Part shown: piece after piece, positions 1 through 9,053 of the stretch
How positions within the stretch are numbered: position 1 is the first letter of the stretch
How the letters are laid out: each line of letters begins with the position of its first letter
NCBI GenBank assembly: GCA_902590695.1
Contig: CACIXR010000003.1
Span: forward strand, 135,982 to 199,981
DNA length: 64,000 nucleotides
Source: an uncultured Alphaproteobacteria bacterium
GTDB lineage: Bacteria; Pseudomonadota; Alphaproteobacteria; HIMB59; GCA-002718135
Direction of reading: 5' to 3'
Notes under the pieces: generated by a model
Seen by the model: only the letters and a program-made list of their open reading frames with translations
Database searches by the model: none
Told to the model about the DNA's origin: nothing
Position numbers and translations under genes: made by a program

Positions 1-356
1 ACAGTATTATAGTCAATTAAACCTAAGTTATTTTTAGGAAGGTTGGTTAACATTAAATTTTCACCAACTGAAAACCTCCTAATTAAATTTCTTTCTTGGT
101 GCACAACTGAAATTCCAGCATTCATTGCTTCATTAGGTGAAGAAAAAGACTTCTCTTGATTATTTAAAAACAGTTTTCCTTCATTTTGATTATATACTCC
201 TGTAATAATTTTAATTAACGTAGATTTTCCTGCGCCATTTTCACCAAGAAGTGCATGGATTGATTTTTTTTTGAGTCTAAAGTTTGCATTATCAAGAGCT
301 TTAACACCAGGAAAATTTTTTGTAATGTTATTGAGTTCTAAAATATAATCACTCAT
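1..356 (-). CDS. Sugar ABC transporter ATP-binding protein (RbsA/XylG type), partial
   Basis: This is the N-terminal part of a cytoplasmic ATPase that powers a ribose/xylose-type sugar importer; the gene runs off the left edge. The translation opens MSDYILELNNITKNFPGVKA and carries a Walker A motif GENGAGKST about 40 residues in, followed by a Q-loop region VVHQE. These features are typical of the first ABC domain of the duplicated RbsA/MglA/XylG ATPases. The start codon overlaps the end of the upstream permease gene by 8 bases, so the two are translationally coupled in one operon: binding protein, two permeases, ATPase. The family is clear, but the transported sugar cannot be read from the sequence. 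Confidence 0.9.
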   Translation of the reverse strand, partial: MSDYILELNNITKNFPGVKALDNANFRLKKKSIHALLGENGAGKSTLIKIITGVYNQNEGKLFLNNQEKSFSSPNEAMNAGISVVHQERNLIRRFSVGENLMLTNLPKNNLGLIDYNT

Positions 357-1317
357 CTGAAAAAACCTTTGTTCTTCTCTCTTCTCTATATTCTCTGTAT
401 CTATTTATAAATACCGCTAATAAAATCATAAATCCTAAAAATATTTGAACAAAAAAAGGATCAATTTTGAAAATTACTAAAGCTTGAGAAATTATAGAAA
501 CTAATATCACACCAAAAGCGGTAGCAATAACATCTACTTTTCCACCAGCAAGTATAGCACCTCCAATTACCGGAGCAGCAAATGAAGGTAATAGCCAAGA
601 ATCACCTATATTGGGTGTCCCAAGTTGTAATCTACAAACCACTAACATTCCACCGATAGCAGCTAAAAGGCCCGATATAACATGAGCATAAATAACTATT
701 TTTGTTGAAGATATTCCTATTAGTTCTGATGATTGTACATTATTCCCATATGCCAGCATATACCTTCCAAGTGATGTTCTATTCATTAAAATCCACATCA
801 GCACAGTTATAATAATTGGTACAATAACTAAGTAAGGTATAGGGCCAAAGATTTTTGCATTTCCAAAAAATTTAACAGCCTCAGGAATTTCATAAAAAGG
901 TTGAGCCTCTGTTATTCCTAAATTCATTCCTTTAAAAATGTAAAGTGTAGCAAGGGTAATAATAAAAGCTGATATGCCAGTTTTAACTGTGATGTATCCA
1001 TTTATAAAACCACAAGCAAGACCAATTAATAATCCAATGAGAACAGCAGGTAAAATAGACATGCTATAAACTTCCATTAAGCCAGTAAATGAAATCGCAA
1101 CTAAGCCACCAATTGCTCCAACAGATAAGTTCATTTGACCAATTGCAATAATAATCATTTGTGACATTGCCACAACGAGCATCAAACTAACACTCAGCAT
1201 TAAAACATATAAATTGAATGGGGAAATAAATGCAGGCTTAAACAATGAAATTAATATTGAACCAAAAATTAAAACTAAGCCCAGTCCAAACCAATCTTTT
1301 TTTAAAAGCGCGCTCAT
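349..1317 (-). CDS. Sugar ABC transporter permease (RbsC/AraH family)
   Basis: This 322-residue integral membrane protein has about 8-10 hydrophobic segments and belongs to the BPD_transp_2 permease family of ribose-type importers. Family signatures include the ITLATLYIFKG stretch in the middle and PVIGGAILAGGKV near residue 250. It overlaps the neighbouring permease gene by 4 bases (ATGA type) and the ATPase gene by 8 bases. The operon encodes two different permeases, so the channel is probably a heterodimer, as in some xylose or autoinducer-2 type systems. The adjacent hexuronate genes make a sugar or sugar acid the likely cargo, but that is inference. Confidence 0.9.
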   Translation of the reverse strand: MSALLKKDWFGLGLVLIFGSILISLFKPAFISPFNLYVLMLSVSLMLVVAMSQMIIIAIGQMNLSVGAIGGLVAISFTGLMEVYSMSILPAVLIGLLIGLACGFINGYITVKTGISAFIITLATLYIFKGMNLGITEAQPFYEIPEAVKFFGNAKIFGPIPYLVIVPIIITVLMWILMNRTSLGRYMLAYGNNVQSSELIGISSTKIVIYAHVISGLLAAIGGMLVVCRLQLGTPNIGDSWLLPSFAAPVIGGAILAGGKVDVIATAFGVILVSIISQALVIFKIDPFFVQIFLGFMILLAVFINRYREYREERRTKVFSDE

Positions 1318-2300
1318 GAAACAATTGAATTTTTAACAGTAAAATATTCCCTAGCTCTATCTAGAAGAACAGCTCCTAATAATATGATGCCAAGAAAAAA
1401 TCTTACCCAGAATTCACCTACATCGATTAAGTATAATCCATTATTTATTAATGTAACAAGAATTGCTCCTAGCATTGTTCCAAAAACTGTAACCTTACCT
1501 CCAGAAAGAAGTGTTCCACCCAATACTGGAGCTAAAAAAGCAGGTAATAACCAATCAAATCCAAGATGACCAGCCATAGACGGAATTGCAGCACCAATTC
1601 TTGCTGTTAACATTATGCCAGCTAGTGCTGCTAAAAAGCCTGACAGCATATGACAATAAATAAACATTCTGTCTACAGAAATACCTGATAGTTCTGCAGC
1701 ATCAGGATTCGCTCCAGCTGCAATAAGCTTTCGTCCAATATCAGTGTATTTAAAAATGTAGTAAAGTACAAAACAAGTTAGCACACTAATAATTAGCAAT
1801 GGTGAAATATATTTATTGAAAAGTTTTAAACTTCCAAAATCAGTAAAAGCCTCTGGTAATTTTCTAAAAGCTTCTGCTTCAGTAAGCAAGGTCATGAAGC
1901 CAAAATAAATACTCATCGTTGCCAGTGTAACAATGAAACTATGAACACCTGTTCTAACAGTTACAAATCCATTAATCCAACCTAGAAATGATCCAAAAGC
2001 TAAAACTAAAATGATTGTAATAGAAATAGGGATTCCCATACTTTCCATACACCAACCACCAAACATTGCTGCAGAAACACCTAAAGCACCTAGAGATAGA
2101 TTTAAACCTCCAGTAAGTATAACTACCATCATTGCTAAACCAATCATTATATCCAGAGCGACTACTCTTGAGAGAGCATAAATGTTGAATCTTGAAGTAA
2201 ATCCATCAGTTGAAAAGGAGAAAATACAAATAAATACAATTACCAATATAAGTAAACCAAACTGATTAGTTTTTACAAAATTAGGAATTTTATTATTCAT
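1314..2300 (-). CDS. Sugar ABC transporter permease (RbsC/AraH family), second subunit
   Basis: This 328-residue membrane protein is paralogous to the downstream permease. It contains the characteristic segments VTLATMSIYFGF and PVLGGTLLSGGKVTVFGT, followed by a last pair of hydrophobic helices. Its start codon lies directly after the poly-T tail of a hairpin terminator that separates it from the binding-protein gene. Read-through would therefore be needed for expression from the upstream promoter, which is consistent with lower membrane-component than binding-protein levels. Confidence 0.9.
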   Translation of the reverse strand: MNNKIPNFVKTNQFGLLILVIVFICIFSFSTDGFTSRFNIYALSRVVALDIMIGLAMMVVILTGGLNLSLGALGVSAAMFGGWCMESMGIPISITIILVLAFGSFLGWINGFVTVRTGVHSFIVTLATMSIYFGFMTLLTEAEAFRKLPEAFTDFGSLKLFNKYISPLLIISVLTCFVLYYIFKYTDIGRKLIAAGANPDAAELSGISVDRMFIYCHMLSGFLAALAGIMLTARIGAAIPSMAGHLGFDWLLPAFLAPVLGGTLLSGGKVTVFGTMLGAILVTLINNGLYLIDVGEFWVRFFLGIILLGAVLLDRAREYFTVKNSIVS

Positions 2301-2307
2301 AAAAAAA

Positions 2308-2324
2308 GGGGGCTTAATGCCCCC
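2308..2324 (-). terminator. Intrinsic terminator/attenuator between binding protein and permeases
   Basis: There is a perfect 6-base-pair GC stem (GGGGGC / GCCCCC) with a 5-base loop. Read on the minus strand it is followed by seven T residues (2301-2307), immediately before the permease start at 2300. This fits a partial Rho-independent terminator that lets the binding protein be made in excess. Confidence 0.8.
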
Positions 2325-2332
2325 ATATTATT

Positions 2333-3361
2333 TTAACTTGGACAGTTTAGATATGTGCTATCAAAAGTTTCTAAAATTTCTAGAGAAATTCCTCTCATAG
2401 CCATAACGTATGTATCAACATCACTAATATCAACAAATACAGTACCTGAGTCAATAAATTGATCAGTTTGTGCAGTTGATTTCCAAGGTGCATCAGCTTT
2501 GAACTCACAACCTTGTCTAACTTTGTCCATTACATATGAACCAATGTAACCTTGTCCATATGGGTTTTGAAGCATAGTTCCATGAACATAACCATCTTTA
2601 ATAGCTTTTAAAACTACTTCGTCATGATCAATACCAACCATTTTAATTCTTTTATCGCCCATATTAGTTAAAGCTTGTGCTGCTACAACAGCAGGAACCC
2701 AAGCAGTAGTAACAATACCATCTACTTCACTTCCTTGAGCCGCCATGAAAGCATTAATTTTTTCATCAGCTGGTTCATAAGCATCAATATCAGCAATAAC
2801 TTGAATAATTTCTACTCCACCACCTGCTTCTGAAACAGCTTGTTCAACAGCATTGATTCTCAGAGTTGTATTTGGATCAACTAAGAAACCAGTAAAGTGA
2901 GCAATTTTTCCTTTGCCACCTAAAGCTTTAATTAATTCTTTTGTACCAAGATAAGCTGAGTGACCAGTGTCAGTTCCAAAACAAAATTTTGCTTGAGTTG
3001 GTTGTTCAACACATCCTGCTAAAGCAGCTGTTGGTATACCAGCATCATCTAGTTCACCTAAAATTTTATTTGTACCAACTGCATCACCAGGAAATACAAG
3101 TACTGCATTGTAACCTTGACCAACTAAACTTTCAATTAATTCGTTTTGTTGACTTAGATCCCACTCTGCAGGGACTCTGTAATCTGCTTTTCCTAAACCA
3201 AAGTCTTCTACAGCATCTAAACCTGCTTGTTCCCACGCAGCAAAATAAGGGTGCGGGCCACCAGGGACTAGAGCTACTTTAGTAACACCATGACCACCTG
3301 CAAAAACAGGTGATACTAGTAAAGCAAAAAAAGAAGTTAAAAATATTATAAATTTTTTCAT
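2333..3361 (-). CDS. Periplasmic sugar-binding protein (RbsB family)
   Basis: This secreted substrate-binding protein of about 342 residues belongs to the type 1 periplasmic-binding fold. It starts with a signal peptide (MKKFIIFLTSFFALL, then a small-residue cleavage region ending FAGG). It contains VKMVGIDHDEVVLKAIKDG and a long C-terminal lobe typical of ribose/autoinducer-2-like binders. Two ATGs occur in tandem (3364 and 3361). A strong AAGGAGG Shine-Dalgarno at 3366-3372 sits one base before the first and four bases before the second, so I chose 3361. It is the first gene of the transporter operon and is divergent from uxuA. The ligand is unknown, and a hexuronate or related acid is possible from context. 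Confidence 0.88.
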   Translation of the reverse strand: MKKFIIFLTSFFALLVSPVFAGGHGVTKVALVPGGPHPYFAAWEQAGLDAVEDFGLGKADYRVPAEWDLSQQNELIESLVGQGYNAVLVFPGDAVGTNKILGELDDAGIPTAALAGCVEQPTQAKFCFGTDTGHSAYLGTKELIKALGGKGKIAHFTGFLVDPNTTLRINAVEQAVSEAGGGVEIIQVIADIDAYEPADEKINAFMAAQGSEVDGIVTTAWVPAVVAAQALTNMGDKRIKMVGIDHDEVVLKAIKDGYVHGTMLQNPYGQGYIGSYVMDKVRQGCEFKADAPWKSTAQTDQFIDSGTVFVDISDVDTYVMAMRGISLEILETFDSTYLNCPS

Positions 3362-3465
3362 CATTCCTCCTTAAATTTATTTTAATGTACGCAGAATTAG
3401 AACTTAAATCAACAAAAATAAAATAAAGTATTTATTTATAATTATATTGATTATACTATTGTCGT

Positions 3466-4653
3466 ATGCTGTATTCATTTAGATGGTTTGGTCATAATGA
3501 TCCTTCAAAATTAGATCAAATTCGACAGATAGGCGTTGAAGGAATCGTATCATCACTAGCACAAATAAAATATGGTGAAAAATGGTCTGCATTCGAAATC
3601 AAGAAAAGGAAGAAATTTATTGAAAGTTTCAAAATTAATAACAATAAAAATTTAACTTGGAGTGTTGTTGAAAGTCTTCCTGTCCATAATGACATAAAAA
3701 AGAGGTCAGGGAGATATAAATATTACATAGATCAATACAAAGAGTCATTGATAAATTTAGGAAAGAATAAAATTAAAAATATTTGTTACAATTTTATGCC
3801 ATTGATTGATTGGGTGAGAACAGATTTAAATCATCAACTACCAAATGGAGCATTTGCTCTAAAATATAATCATCTTCATGTCTGTGCATTTGAAAATTTT
3901 ATTTTGAAATCTAAAACAGCAAAAAAAAGGTATTCATCCAAAGAAATCCATACTTCAAAAAAAATATTACAAAAAATGAATTCTAGTGATTTAAAAAAAC
4001 TTAAGATGTCTTTACTTGGAGGGTTAGCTGCAAACGATAGAAAGTATACAATTAAAGATTTAAATTATGAGATTGATCAATTTGCAGAATTAAATCATAG
4101 TGATTTACAAAATAATTTAAAAGATTTTATAGAAGAAATTTATCCAATCATAAAAAAATATAATATTCATTACAATATTCATCCAGATGATCCTCCATAT
4201 AATGTTTATGGATTACCAAGAATTGTTTCTAATGAGAAAGATATTAATTTTATTGTGAATATAAAAAAAGATACAAATGTAGGTTTAACTTTTTGTACAG
4301 GATCCCTTGGTGTTAATAAAAAAAACAACTTAGTCAATATAATTAAAAAATATGGTTCTTATATAAATTTTATTCATTTAAGAAATATAAGACACATTCC
4401 AAAATCTCTCGATTTTTATGAAGATGACCACCTTAATGGAAGCCTGGACATGGTGTCTATTGTCAAAGCAATATTAAAAGAAGAAAATAAAAGGAAAAAA
4501 AGTAATCATCCAATTAAACAAATTCCTATGAGGCCTGATCATGGGCATACAATACTTCATGACCAATTTAATTCAGTAATACCTGGATATTCATTATTAG
4601 GCAGAATGAAAGGGCTAGATCAGCTTAAAGGTGTGATAAAAGCTATAAATTAA
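3466..4653 (+). CDS. uxuA: D-mannonate dehydratase
   Basis: UxuA removes water from D-mannonate to give 2-keto-3-deoxygluconate, the last step specific to the glucuronate branch. The protein is 395 residues, against 394 in E. coli, and opens with the family-typical RWFGHNDPSKL. Metal and substrate-binding motifs are present: NIHPDDPP in the middle, TFCTGSLG, HLRN, and MRPDHGH at residues 355-361. It is transcribed away from the ribose-type transporter and converges, with an 11-base overlap, on the Ldh_2 gene. Together with the fructuronate reductase and uronate-isomerase-like genes nearby it indicates hexuronate catabolism. Confidence 0.93.
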   Translation: MLYSFRWFGHNDPSKLDQIRQIGVEGIVSSLAQIKYGEKWSAFEIKKRKKFIESFKINNNKNLTWSVVESLPVHNDIKKRSGRYKYYIDQYKESLINLGKNKIKNICYNFMPLIDWVRTDLNHQLPNGAFALKYNHLHVCAFENFILKSKTAKKRYSSKEIHTSKKILQKMNSSDLKKLKMSLLGGLAANDRKYTIKDLNYEIDQFAELNHSDLQNNLKDFIEEIYPIIKKYNIHYNIHPDDPPYNVYGLPRIVSNEKDINFIVNIKKDTNVGLTFCTGSLGVNKKNNLVNIIKKYGSYINFIHLRNIRHIPKSLDFYEDDHLNGSLDMVSIVKAILKEENKRKKSNHPIKQIPMRPDHGHTILHDQFNSVIPGYSLLGRMKGLDQLKGVIKAIN

Positions 4654-5692
4654 TTTTTACCTTATATTTATTTGCTAAAAATAAAAAATCGGTTTTTAAT
4701 TCCTTATCTATTGGAATACCTGTTTTTAATCTTTTTTTAGAAGTAATTTTTTCTTTTTCGCCTGGATATAAAATTGGATTATTATTTTTTTTTGATTTTT
4801 GTTTTTTTAGATCACTCATATAGTTTTTCATACCTTTAAAATATTGTTTTTTTGTTGTGAAAGCATTTAATGAAATGGCGATTAAGAAATGTCCTAACTT
4901 TCTTGGTGTACTAAAATCTGGTCCAATCATTGATAATAAACGGTATCCATGAGCCATACCAATAAGAGGTCCGCACATTATTTCTACTGAAGAAGATAAT
5001 CCAAAACCTTTATATCCATATTCTTTACCTCCAAGTGGGGCCAAAGAAACAGCGTTATAAGGGTTAGTTGTGTAGTTGCCGGATTTATCAAGTGCAATCT
5101 CAGAATTTAATTTAGTAGAATTTGCTCTGGCTCTCATAACTTTATTCCATGCTATCGAAGTTGAAGAAAAATCTGCATGTAAAAAGTCTTTATTACCTAT
5201 TGGTGCTGTAAAAGAATAAGGATTAGTCCCGTGAAAAGGTTTCTTACCATTGTACGGTATGGCAAAAGCATCTGAGTGTGTAAATGAAAAACCAACACAG
5301 TCGTTTTGTGCAATATCCATAGAATATACACCTGCAGCACCATAGTGTGAGGAGTTTATTATGCCAATTGAAGCAATGCCATTCTTCTTTGCCATAGATG
5401 ATACTATTGCTGATGCCTTTAAAGCTGCTACATGCCCTAAGCCATCATCAGCATCATAGACAGCTACACCTCTATTTTTTTTTATAAGCTTCATTTTAGG
5501 TTTTGCTTTTATTCTTCCGTTTTCAATACATTTTACGTAATGAGAAAATAATCTAATACCATGACTGTCCACGCCTCTAATAGAAGAATCTAAAAGTGAT
5601 TTAATAAGTAAATTTCTATCTTTTTTTTGAACAGATAGTTTTGACAAAATGCTATCAAAAAATTTATTTATTTTGTTAGGTAAAATTTTCAT
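4643..5692 (-). CDS. Ldh_2-family NAD(P)-dependent oxidoreductase (malate/lactate/sulfolactate type)
   Basis: This 349-residue cytoplasmic enzyme belongs to the type 2 malate/L-lactate dehydrogenase family, which oxidises 2-hydroxyacids and also includes ureidoglycolate and (R)-sulfolactate dehydrogenases. The substrate-site motif RGVDSHGIRLF (about residues 34-44), the SSHYGAAG motif and GYKGFGLSSSVEIMCG are visible. It follows fructuronate reductase with a 4-base overlap, so a role in sugar-acid metabolism is the simplest reading. Because sulfonate genes lie elsewhere in the window, a ComC-like (R)-sulfolactate dehydrogenase is an alternative. The substrate cannot be decided from sequence inspection. 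Confidence 0.82.
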   Translation of the reverse strand: MKILPNKINKFFDSILSKLSVQKKDRNLLIKSLLDSSIRGVDSHGIRLFSHYVKCIENGRIKAKPKMKLIKKNRGVAVYDADDGLGHVAALKASAIVSSMAKKNGIASIGIINSSHYGAAGVYSMDIAQNDCVGFSFTHSDAFAIPYNGKKPFHGTNPYSFTAPIGNKDFLHADFSSTSIAWNKVMRARANSTKLNSEIALDKSGNYTTNPYNAVSLAPLGGKEYGYKGFGLSSSVEIMCGPLIGMAHGYRLLSMIGPDFSTPRKLGHFLIAISLNAFTTKKQYFKGMKNYMSDLKKQKSKKNNNPILYPGEKEKITSKKRLKTGIPIDKELKTDFLFLANKYKVKINL

Positions 5693-7125
5693 CTTATGAA
5701 ATTATTTCTTTTTAATAATGATTTTAAAGGATTTTCTTTCATTAAATTTAGATTTTTTTTGACTGCTGTTAACATTTCTTCTTTTTTACTTTCAGAAAGA
5801 TTAAAAATATTTTTATTATTAATTATTTCTTCAAAAAAATTATCCTTATTATTTTTGTAAACACTGTAAAAGTATTCTTTATTTGCATCATCCAGTCTAT
5901 TTTGATCTTCTTCAATAATTTGAAATAAGAAAAATAACCAAGAGGCTATGATAAATTGAATATATTTAGCTACTCCTTTATTATTTTTGTAGGTATCAAG
6001 TATTCTTATAGGTATTTTTAAAGAACCATCCATAGCAATTCTTAACAATTTATCCTCTATGTAAGTATTTTTAAATCTTTCTAAAATTTTCATTTTGTAC
6101 TCATTAATATTAAAGTCGTCTTTAATTTCTAAAGTGGGTAACACTTCTTGGTCTAAAAAATTTAAAATAAAATTGTAAATATTTTTATCCTCTATTGCTT
6201 CATGAACATATGTATACCCACACAAATGACCAATGTATGCTAAAGCTGAGTGGGAAGCATTCAGTATTTTAAGTTTATTATTTTCATAAAATTTTACATC
6301 TTCTACAAATTTTATTTTATTATTTGATAAAATATTTTTTAGCTCATCATTATTTGATTGAATATACCAATCTCTATAAGGTTCAGTAACCACAATTGTA
6401 TTATCATTATATGGCAAGTTAAAATATTCAGATTGTTTATTATTATTTGGAACAATTCCATCAACCATAGATAATGGGAAATCAATATTATTATCAAACC
6501 AATCTAAACACTTTGGATATTTTTTTTCTATAAATTGTTTAACTAAATTTTTTAAAATTGTTCCATTTTCAGACAAATTATCGCAACTTAAAACGATTAA
6601 TTTTTTTTTGTTTTTCTTATATCTTTCTATTATTCCAAAACTTAGATGACCTATCAAAGTTGATAACTCTTTATCCTCTAGATCATTAATAATTTGATTC
6701 GAAAAATTTAATTTTTTATTTTTATCAAAATGATATCCCTTTTCTGTAACAGTAATTGTAATTAATTTAATTTTTTCAGATATAATTAAATTTCTTATTT
6801 CATTCTTGTGTTTTAAACCAAATAAAACTTTTTTAATTGGATTTAAAATATCAACTTTTTTGAAATTATTTGATATCCTTACCAAAGAATACAAGTAGTC
6901 TTGTAATTGCATTTTATTATTTGTTTCTTCAGACCTTAAATTGACCCCAATTATGGAAATGTTTTTATTATTTTCTAATATTTCATGAATATATAGTGCC
7001 TGGTGAGCTCTATGAAAATTACCGATACCGAAATGAAGTATGCAATCTTCATTATTATTAATATTATAACTTGGAAATGATTGTTCTTTTAAAAGATTTG
7101 TATTTATGTTTTTATTTAATTGCAT
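5689..7125 (-). CDS. uxuB: D-fructuronate reductase (mannonate oxidoreductase), mannitol dehydrogenase family
   Basis: UxuB interconverts D-fructuronate and D-mannonate with NAD(H). The protein is 478 residues, close to the 486 of E. coli UxuB. Its N-terminal nucleotide-binding motif is HFGIGNFHRAHQ (residues 31-42). Midway it has the KLKILNASHSALAYIGH segment that carries the family's catalytic Lys-Asn-His residues. The gene starts only 30 bases from the divergent SDR gene and is translationally coupled to the Ldh_2 gene downstream. Neighbouring uxuA favours fructuronate over mannitol as substrate. Other mannitol-dehydrogenase-family activities (tagaturonate, mannitol) remain possible. Confidence 0.85.
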   Translation of the reverse strand: MQLNKNINTNLLKEQSFPSYNINNNEDCILHFGIGNFHRAHQALYIHEILENNKNISIIGVNLRSEETNNKMQLQDYLYSLVRISNNFKKVDILNPIKKVLFGLKHKNEIRNLIISEKIKLITITVTEKGYHFDKNKKLNFSNQIINDLEDKELSTLIGHLSFGIIERYKKNKKKLIVLSCDNLSENGTILKNLVKQFIEKKYPKCLDWFDNNIDFPLSMVDGIVPNNNKQSEYFNLPYNDNTIVVTEPYRDWYIQSNNDELKNILSNNKIKFVEDVKFYENNKLKILNASHSALAYIGHLCGYTYVHEAIEDKNIYNFILNFLDQEVLPTLEIKDDFNINEYKMKILERFKNTYIEDKLLRIAMDGSLKIPIRILDTYKNNKGVAKYIQFIIASWLFFLFQIIEEDQNRLDDANKEYFYSVYKNNKDNFFEEIINNKNIFNLSESKKEEMLTAVKKNLNLMKENPLKSLLKRNNFIR

Positions 7126-7155
7126 ATTAATAATTAAAATATACTTAAACAGAAG
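7126..7155. promoter_or_regulatory. 30-base divergent start region (uxuB / SDR)
   Basis: Only 30 AT-rich bases separate the start codons of two divergent genes. A -10-like TATACT lies at 7140-7145 on the plus strand, ten bases before the SDR start. Any full promoter must extend into the flanking coding sequence, so the two promoters probably overlap. No clear -35 element or operator was found. Confidence 0.35.
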
Positions 7156-7908
7156 ATGATCAATAAAATATATAAAAGTGTGCTTATAACTGGTGCATCA
7201 AGTGGTATTGGCTTAGAAACACTTAAAAGATTTTTAAAAGAAAATGTAAAAGTTTATGCTCTTGATAAAGACGTTTCAATATTAGAGAAATTGAAAAAAA
7301 AACATAAATTTGAAATCATTCAAATTGATCTCTTTGACACGGATCAAATTTATAAAAAACTCTCCAAAGTAAAAGTTGATATTGTAGTTTGTAATGCAGG
7401 CATTGGAAGAGGGGCTGAAGGTATATTAAAAGCGTCAAGGCAAGATATTGAATTATCTACAAGATTAAATGTCGAGTCTTATCTTCATACTTTAAAAGCT
7501 ATTGTTCCAGGAATGATAAAAAGAAGAAAAGGACATGTAGTTTTAATGGGGTCTCTTGCAGGTCTATACCCACAAATGAGTACTGTTTATGGCGGTCAAA
7601 AAGGTGCTATCCATAGAATCGCACAAAGCTTAAGAATTGAACTTAGCGGTTCAAGAGTTAAAGTTTCTGAAATATGTCCTGGAAGAACTAAAACAAATTT
7701 TGGTAAAGCTGCATTTACAGATAAAAATAAAGCTAAAAAATTTATGTCTGGTTTTACTCTTCTCGAGCCAAGAGATATTGCTGATGCTATTATGTTTGCA
7801 GTAAGTGTTAGATGGCGAAGCAATATTAGCACTATTGAAATTTCTGGCACAGAACAATCCCCAGGTGGAGTGCCGATTATTCCAGTAAAAGATCCAATAC
7901 TTTCATAA
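7156..7908 (+). CDS. Short-chain dehydrogenase/reductase (SDR)
   Basis: This 250-residue cytoplasmic NAD(P)-dependent oxidoreductase has the classical SDR motifs: TGASSGIG at residues 12-19, CNAGIGRG near 85, a catalytic Tyr-x-x-x-Lys in VYGGQKGA, and a PGRTKT motif after the active site. The C-terminal ISTIEISG region resembles the serine 3-dehydrogenase/YdfG branch. In a cluster of sugar-acid genes it probably oxidises or reduces a sugar, polyol or hydroxyacid. The specific substrate is unknown. The next gene on the same strand begins 41 bases downstream. Confidence 0.85.
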   Translation: MINKIYKSVLITGASSGIGLETLKRFLKENVKVYALDKDVSILEKLKKKHKFEIIQIDLFDTDQIYKKLSKVKVDIVVCNAGIGRGAEGILKASRQDIELSTRLNVESYLHTLKAIVPGMIKRRKGHVVLMGSLAGLYPQMSTVYGGQKGAIHRIAQSLRIELSGSRVKVSEICPGRTKTNFGKAAFTDKNKAKKFMSGFTLLEPRDIADAIMFAVSVRWRSNISTIEISGTEQSPGGVPIIPVKDPILS

Positions 7909-7949
7909 ATTAATTAAATATTTTTTATTTTAATATAATAAAATTAATT

Positions 7950-9053
7950 ATGGAAAAACCTGTAAGATATGGTGTTATTGGCATAGGAGGTATGGGAGCA
8001 AATTATGCTAAAAAATTACAAGAGAATAAAATAGAAAATGCCATCTTAGCCGCAGTTGCTGATTCAAATGTAGAATATAAAAATAAATATGGAAATATTC
8101 CTTTTTTTGAAAATACTGATAATTTTTTTGATAATAGAATTATAGATGCGGCAATCATTGCTACACCTCATAAATCGCACATAGATCTAGCGAAAAAAGC
8201 TCTCGAAAATAATATTAATGTTATAATTGAAAAACCCTTAGCAATAACTAGTAAAAAGTGTCGAGAATTTATTAATATTTCACAAAATTTTAAAGCATTT
8301 TTTACTGTTATGCTCAATCAAAGAACTAATCCTGTTTATGTTAAGATAAAGGAACTAATTAATGGAAATGAATTAGGTAAAGTTCACCGTTTTCAATGGA
8401 CAATAACTAATTGGTTTAGAACAAACTATTATTATCAGACGTCTAATTGGAGAGCTAAATGGGAAAGTGAAGGTGGAGGTGTTTTAATAAATCAGAGTAT
8501 TCACCAACTTGATTTGTGTCAGTGGTTATTTGGCATGCCTGATAGTGTATATACTGATTTGGGATTAGGTCGCTTTCATGAGATAGAAGTTGAAGATGAA
8601 GTAACTTCAATCTTTAAATATAAAAATGGATTAAAAGGTGTATTTATTACAACAACAGGTGAAGCACCGGGTGTAAATAGATTGGAAATTGCATCAGATA
8701 AGGGTTTAGTTACAATTCAGGATAATAATGTTACATGGGAAAAAATAGATTCATCTACTGAATTTATTAAAAACTCTAAAACGCTTTTTAGGATGCCTAA
8801 AAAAGAAAAAATTAATTTTAATTTTAAGGCTGATTTGGATCAACATATTGAGCATCAAAGACTTATTCAAAACTTTACAAACTTCCTCCTAGGAAAAGAA
8901 AAACTGTTAGTGAATGGAAAAGATGGTTTAAATTCAGTTGAATTAATTAATGTGATGGTTCTATCGGGATTAGAGGAAAAAAAAATAGAGCTTCCTTTAG
9001 ATGAAGTTAAATATGAACAAAAATTAGAAGAAATGATCAGTAAATCAAGATGA
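7950..9053 (+). CDS. Gfo/Idh/MocA-family oxidoreductase
   Basis: This 367-residue NAD(P)-dependent dehydrogenase belongs to the glucose-fructose oxidoreductase / inositol dehydrogenase family. It has the Rossmann motif GVIGIGGMG (8-16), the EKPLA motif that carries a catalytic lysine, and GGGVLINQSIHQLDL with the active-site histidine region. It overlaps the following TIM-barrel isomerase gene by 4 bases. Such Gfo/Idh plus isomerase pairs commonly act on inositols or 3-keto sugars. No specific substrate can be assigned. Confidence 0.87.
   Translation: MEKPVRYGVIGIGGMGANYAKKLQENKIENAILAAVADSNVEYKNKYGNIPFFENTDNFFDNRIIDAAIIATPHKSHIDLAKKALENNINVIIEKPLAITSKKCREFINISQNFKAFFTVMLNQRTNPVYVKIKELINGNELGKVHRFQWTITNWFRTNYYYQTSNWRAKWESEGGGVLINQSIHQLDLCQWLFGMPDSVYTDLGLGRFHEIEVEDEVTSIFKYKNGLKGVFITTTGEAPGVNRLEIASDKGLVTIQDNNVTWEKIDSSTEFIKNSKTLFRMPKKEKINFNFKADLDQHIEHQRLIQNFTNFLLGKEKLLVNGKDGLNSVELINVMVLSGLEEKKIELPLDEVKYEQKLEEMISKSR

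Noticed and set aside
2941..3282. Open frame of 113 codons on the plus strand
   Set aside because: It lies entirely inside the binding-protein gene in another frame, with a composition (Gln, Leu, His rich) typical of an antisense shadow.
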